NCBI GenBank assembly: GCA_963814985.1
Contig: CAWFFV010000117.1
Span: 1 to 23,307, forward strand
Direction: 5' to 3'
From: CAWFFV01 sp963814985
Lineage (GTDB): Bacteria; Chloroflexota; Ktedonobacteria; Ktedonobacterales; Ktedonobacteraceae
DNA: 23,307 bases
Numbering within the stretch: position 1 is the stretch's first letter; each line of letters starts with the position of its first letter. The position numbers and the translations under genes are program-made. The notes beneath the pieces are model-generated. The model saw nothing but the letters and a program-made list of their open reading frames with translations. It had not been told where the DNA came from and ran no database searches. Shown piece by piece: positions 21,599-23,307 of this stretch.

Positions 21599-22387
21599 AT
21601 GAATATTGCGTGCGGTATTGAGTATGATGGCACTGGCTACCATGGCTTTCAGCGTCAGCCTGAGGAACATGGGGCAACGGTGCAGGGAACGCTAGAGGCT
21701 GCAATTCTTCGCATCTCGCACGAGGCTTGCGTGGTACACGGAGCTGGTCGGACTGATGCCGGGGTGCATGCTAGCGGACAGGTCATACACTTCCGCACAC
21801 AAGCGCGCTTAACGCCGCAGGTCTGGCAGCGAGCACTCAATGCGGTCTTACCCTCTACTGTGGCTGTACGGTGGATCAGAGAAGCACATGAACGCTTCCA
21901 TGCCCGCTTTAGCGCGTTGAGTCGCTCCTATCGCTACACGATCTGGAATGAGTGTGCTCCCACACCGTTGAGAGCACGCTATAGTTACCACTATCCACGA
22001 ACATTGGATGTGGATCTCATGCAAGAGGCGTGTCAGTGGCTGTTGGGGCGCAAGGACTTCGGAGCCTTTGGGCGTAGTCCTGATGAGACGAATGTTGAAC
22101 CGGGGCCACATCACTGTATTCGTACTGTGATGCAGGCACGTTGCGTACGTCAAGAGATGCAAGAACTAATCTATTGTGATTTTACAGCGAACGCCTTTCT
22201 CACAGGGATGGTTCGTAGAATGGTTGGTACGCTGTTGCTGGTAGGGCAGAAGCGTCTCTGTCTTGATGAGTTTGCTATGATTGTGCAACGTGCAGAAAAG
22301 ACGCATCCTGGCTCGGCGGCCCCATCACATGGGCTGTGTCTGGTACAGGTTAAGTATCCTGAAGAATTTGGAGTGAACGAACGATGA
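21599..22387 (+). CDS. truA: tRNA pseudouridine synthase A
   Basis: TruA converts uridines at positions 38-40 of tRNA anticodon stems to pseudouridine in the cytoplasm. The 262-residue product has the family pattern MNIACGIEYDGTGYHGFQRQ, then the catalytic aspartate motif GAGRTDAGVHASGQVIHF at about residues 48-65, FHARFSALSRSYRYTIWN, and the C-terminal FTANAFLTGMVRRMVGTLL. Length is typical (about 245-270). ATG 21599 follows GGAAGATC. It stands between rplQ and rplM, as in many Gram-positive and Chloroflexota genomes. Its TGA overlaps the rplM ATG (ATGA), so the two are coupled. Confidence 0.97.
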   Translation: MNIACGIEYDGTGYHGFQRQPEEHGATVQGTLEAAILRISHEACVVHGAGRTDAGVHASGQVIHFRTQARLTPQVWQRALNAVLPSTVAVRWIREAHERFHARFSALSRSYRYTIWNECAPTPLRARYSYHYPRTLDVDLMQEACQWLLGRKDFGAFGRSPDETNVEPGPHHCIRTVMQARCVRQEMQELIYCDFTANAFLTGMVRRMVGTLLLVGQKRLCLDEFAMIVQRAEKTHPGSAAPSHGLCLVQVKYPEEFGVNER

Positions 22388-22854
22388 TGAAGACATATAG
22401 CGCCAAGGCCGCTGAGCTGCAACCCAAATGGTATGTCATTGATGCCGAGGGACAGGTTCTGGGTCGTCTGGCATCGCAGATCGCTCAGATCTTGCGCGGG
22501 AAGCACAAGCCTACGTTCACACCACACCTCCAGAGCGGAGATTTTGTGGTTGTGATCAATGCTGAAAAGATTGCTGTCACTGGCAAGCGGCTGGAGCAGA
22601 AGGTCTACTATCGCCATACGCAGTATCCGGGCGGTTTGAAGAAAACAACGTTGCGTGATACGCTTAGTGGTAAATATCCTGGGCGTGCCCTGGAACATGC
22701 GGTTCGTGGTATGGTGATGCACAATCGCCTGGGAACCGAGATTATGGGGCACCTGAAGATTTATGCTGGTCCGCAACATCCACATCAGGCCCAGCAGCCA
22801 GTAGCCTGGACGGGACCAGAGGCGTTGTTGAAGCAGTCTGCAGAGACAAAGTAA
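22384..22854 (+). CDS. rplM: 50S ribosomal protein L13
   Basis: L13 is an early 50S assembly protein that binds 23S rRNA. The 156-residue product has MMKTYSAKAAELQPKWYVID, then AEGQVLGRLASQIAQILRGK, HKPTFTPHLQSGDFVVVINA, and the C-terminal VRGMVMHNRLGTEIMGHLKI with YAGPQHPHQAQQP. Length is slightly above the usual 142-148, with a short C-terminal tail. ATG 22384 overlaps the truA stop; ATG 22387 is an alternative that removes one Met. rpsI follows after 18 bases, the classical rplM-rpsI pair. Confidence 0.97.
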   Translation: MMKTYSAKAAELQPKWYVIDAEGQVLGRLASQIAQILRGKHKPTFTPHLQSGDFVVVINAEKIAVTGKRLEQKVYYRHTQYPGGLKKTTLRDTLSGKYPGRALEHAVRGMVMHNRLGTEIMGHLKIYAGPQHPHQAQQPVAWTGPEALLKQSAETK

Positions 22855-22872
22855 AGAAGAGGAGAACCTACC

Positions 22873-23283
22873 TTGGCCGAGACCATCAAAGGTGAGTACT
22901 ACTATGGCATGGGACGGCGCAAGACGGCTGTAGCCCGCGTGCGCCTCTTCCCCAATGGTGATGGCAGCATCACCGTCAATGGCAAGAATGCTCAGACGTA
23001 TTTTGGGCAACGTGATGCGCATATGGTGACGATTGCTTCGCCCTTGCGTGTTCTCGATTTGAGCACTGCCTATACGATGACTGTTCGTGTCGTTGGGGGA
23101 GGCACTACTGGTCAGGCAGGGGCCATCCGTCATGCTCTGACGCGCGCCCTGGTACGCATGAACCCGGAATTTAAGCTTACTTTGCGTAAAGCTGGCTATC
23201 TGACTCGTGATCCACGTATGAAGGAACGTAAGAAGCCAGGTCTGAAACGTGCTCGTAAGGCTCCACAGTATACGAAGCGTTAA
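22873..23283 (+). CDS. rpsI: 30S ribosomal protein S9
   Basis: S9 is in the 30S head, and its C-terminal arm contacts P-site tRNA. The start is TTG 22873, after GAAGAGGAGAACC, giving (M)AETIKGEYYYGMGRRKTAV. The body has ARVRLFPNGDGSITVNGKN, VVGGGTTGQAGAIRHALTRA and LRKAGYLTRDPRMKERKKPG. It ends RKAPQYTKR, close to the near-invariant end QFSKR seen in most S9 proteins, including the terminal Lys-Arg that touches tRNA. At 136 residues it is normal (about 130). The last 24 bases of the window after its stop hold no recognisable feature. Confidence 0.97.
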   Translation: MAETIKGEYYYGMGRRKTAVARVRLFPNGDGSITVNGKNAQTYFGQRDAHMVTIASPLRVLDLSTAYTMTVRVVGGGTTGQAGAIRHALTRALVRMNPEFKLTLRKAGYLTRDPRMKERKKPGLKRARKAPQYTKR

Positions 23284-23307
23284 TCCGACTTGTTATTGTC
23301 CTTTATT

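Noticed and set aside
1..23307. tRNA or rRNA genes
   Set aside because: I saw no cloverleaf with a TTCGA-type T arm and no rRNA-like segment. The absence of a computed scan is a limit.

Overview
This window is one long bacterial translation gene cluster, all on the + strand. It runs from the 3' end of rpsG through fusA and tuf (str), the S10 set (rpsJ to rpsQ), the spc set (rplN to secY and adk), the alpha set (infA to rplQ), and then truA, rplM and rpsI. The gene order is classical. Base composition is near 50% GC. S14 is the short zinc-binding form, S4 carries a cysteine cluster, and TTG or GTG starts are frequent. Together with the protein sequences this suggests a Chloroflexota bacterium, perhaps Ktedonobacteria. 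That placement is a judgement from memory, not a search result.

Layout: 1-146 end of rpsG; 156-3647 fusA and tuf; 3705-10065 rpsJ, rplC, rplD, rplW, rplB, rpsS, rplV, rpsC, rplP, rpmC, rpsQ; 10082-17230 rplN, rplX, rplE, rpsN, rpsH, rplF, rplR, rpsE, rpmD, rplO, secY, adk; 17231-17725 a decayed map (methionine aminopeptidase) remnant, a good sigma70-type promoter and a long structured leader; 17726-21524 infA, rpmJ (too short for most ORF finders), rpsM, rpsK, rpsD, rpoA, rplQ; 21599-23283 truA, rplM, rpsI. The products are ribosomal proteins, two elongation factors, an initiation factor, the SecY translocon core, the RNA polymerase alpha subunit, adenylate kinase and a tRNA pseudouridine synthase.

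Three things stand out. (1) Six essential genes (fusA, tuf, rplN, rplE, rplF, rpsE) contain 1-2 base frameshifts, and undoing them restores canonical proteins. Base-calling or assembly error is the likeliest explanation, so I annotate the restored genes. (2) Several ribosomal proteins are much larger than usual: L3, L18 and L17 have in-frame internal insertions of about 65-90 residues, and S3 and S5 end in Arg/Gly/Asp-rich disordered tails. (3) Several spacers hold apparent RNA structure. The best are two related leaders before rplC and rpsC that share flanking sequence and show a compensatory base-pair change, and a roughly 250-nt multi-domain leader before infA. A palindromic repeat element separates rpsS from rplV. 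All RNA structures were paired by eye and have not been folded computationally.
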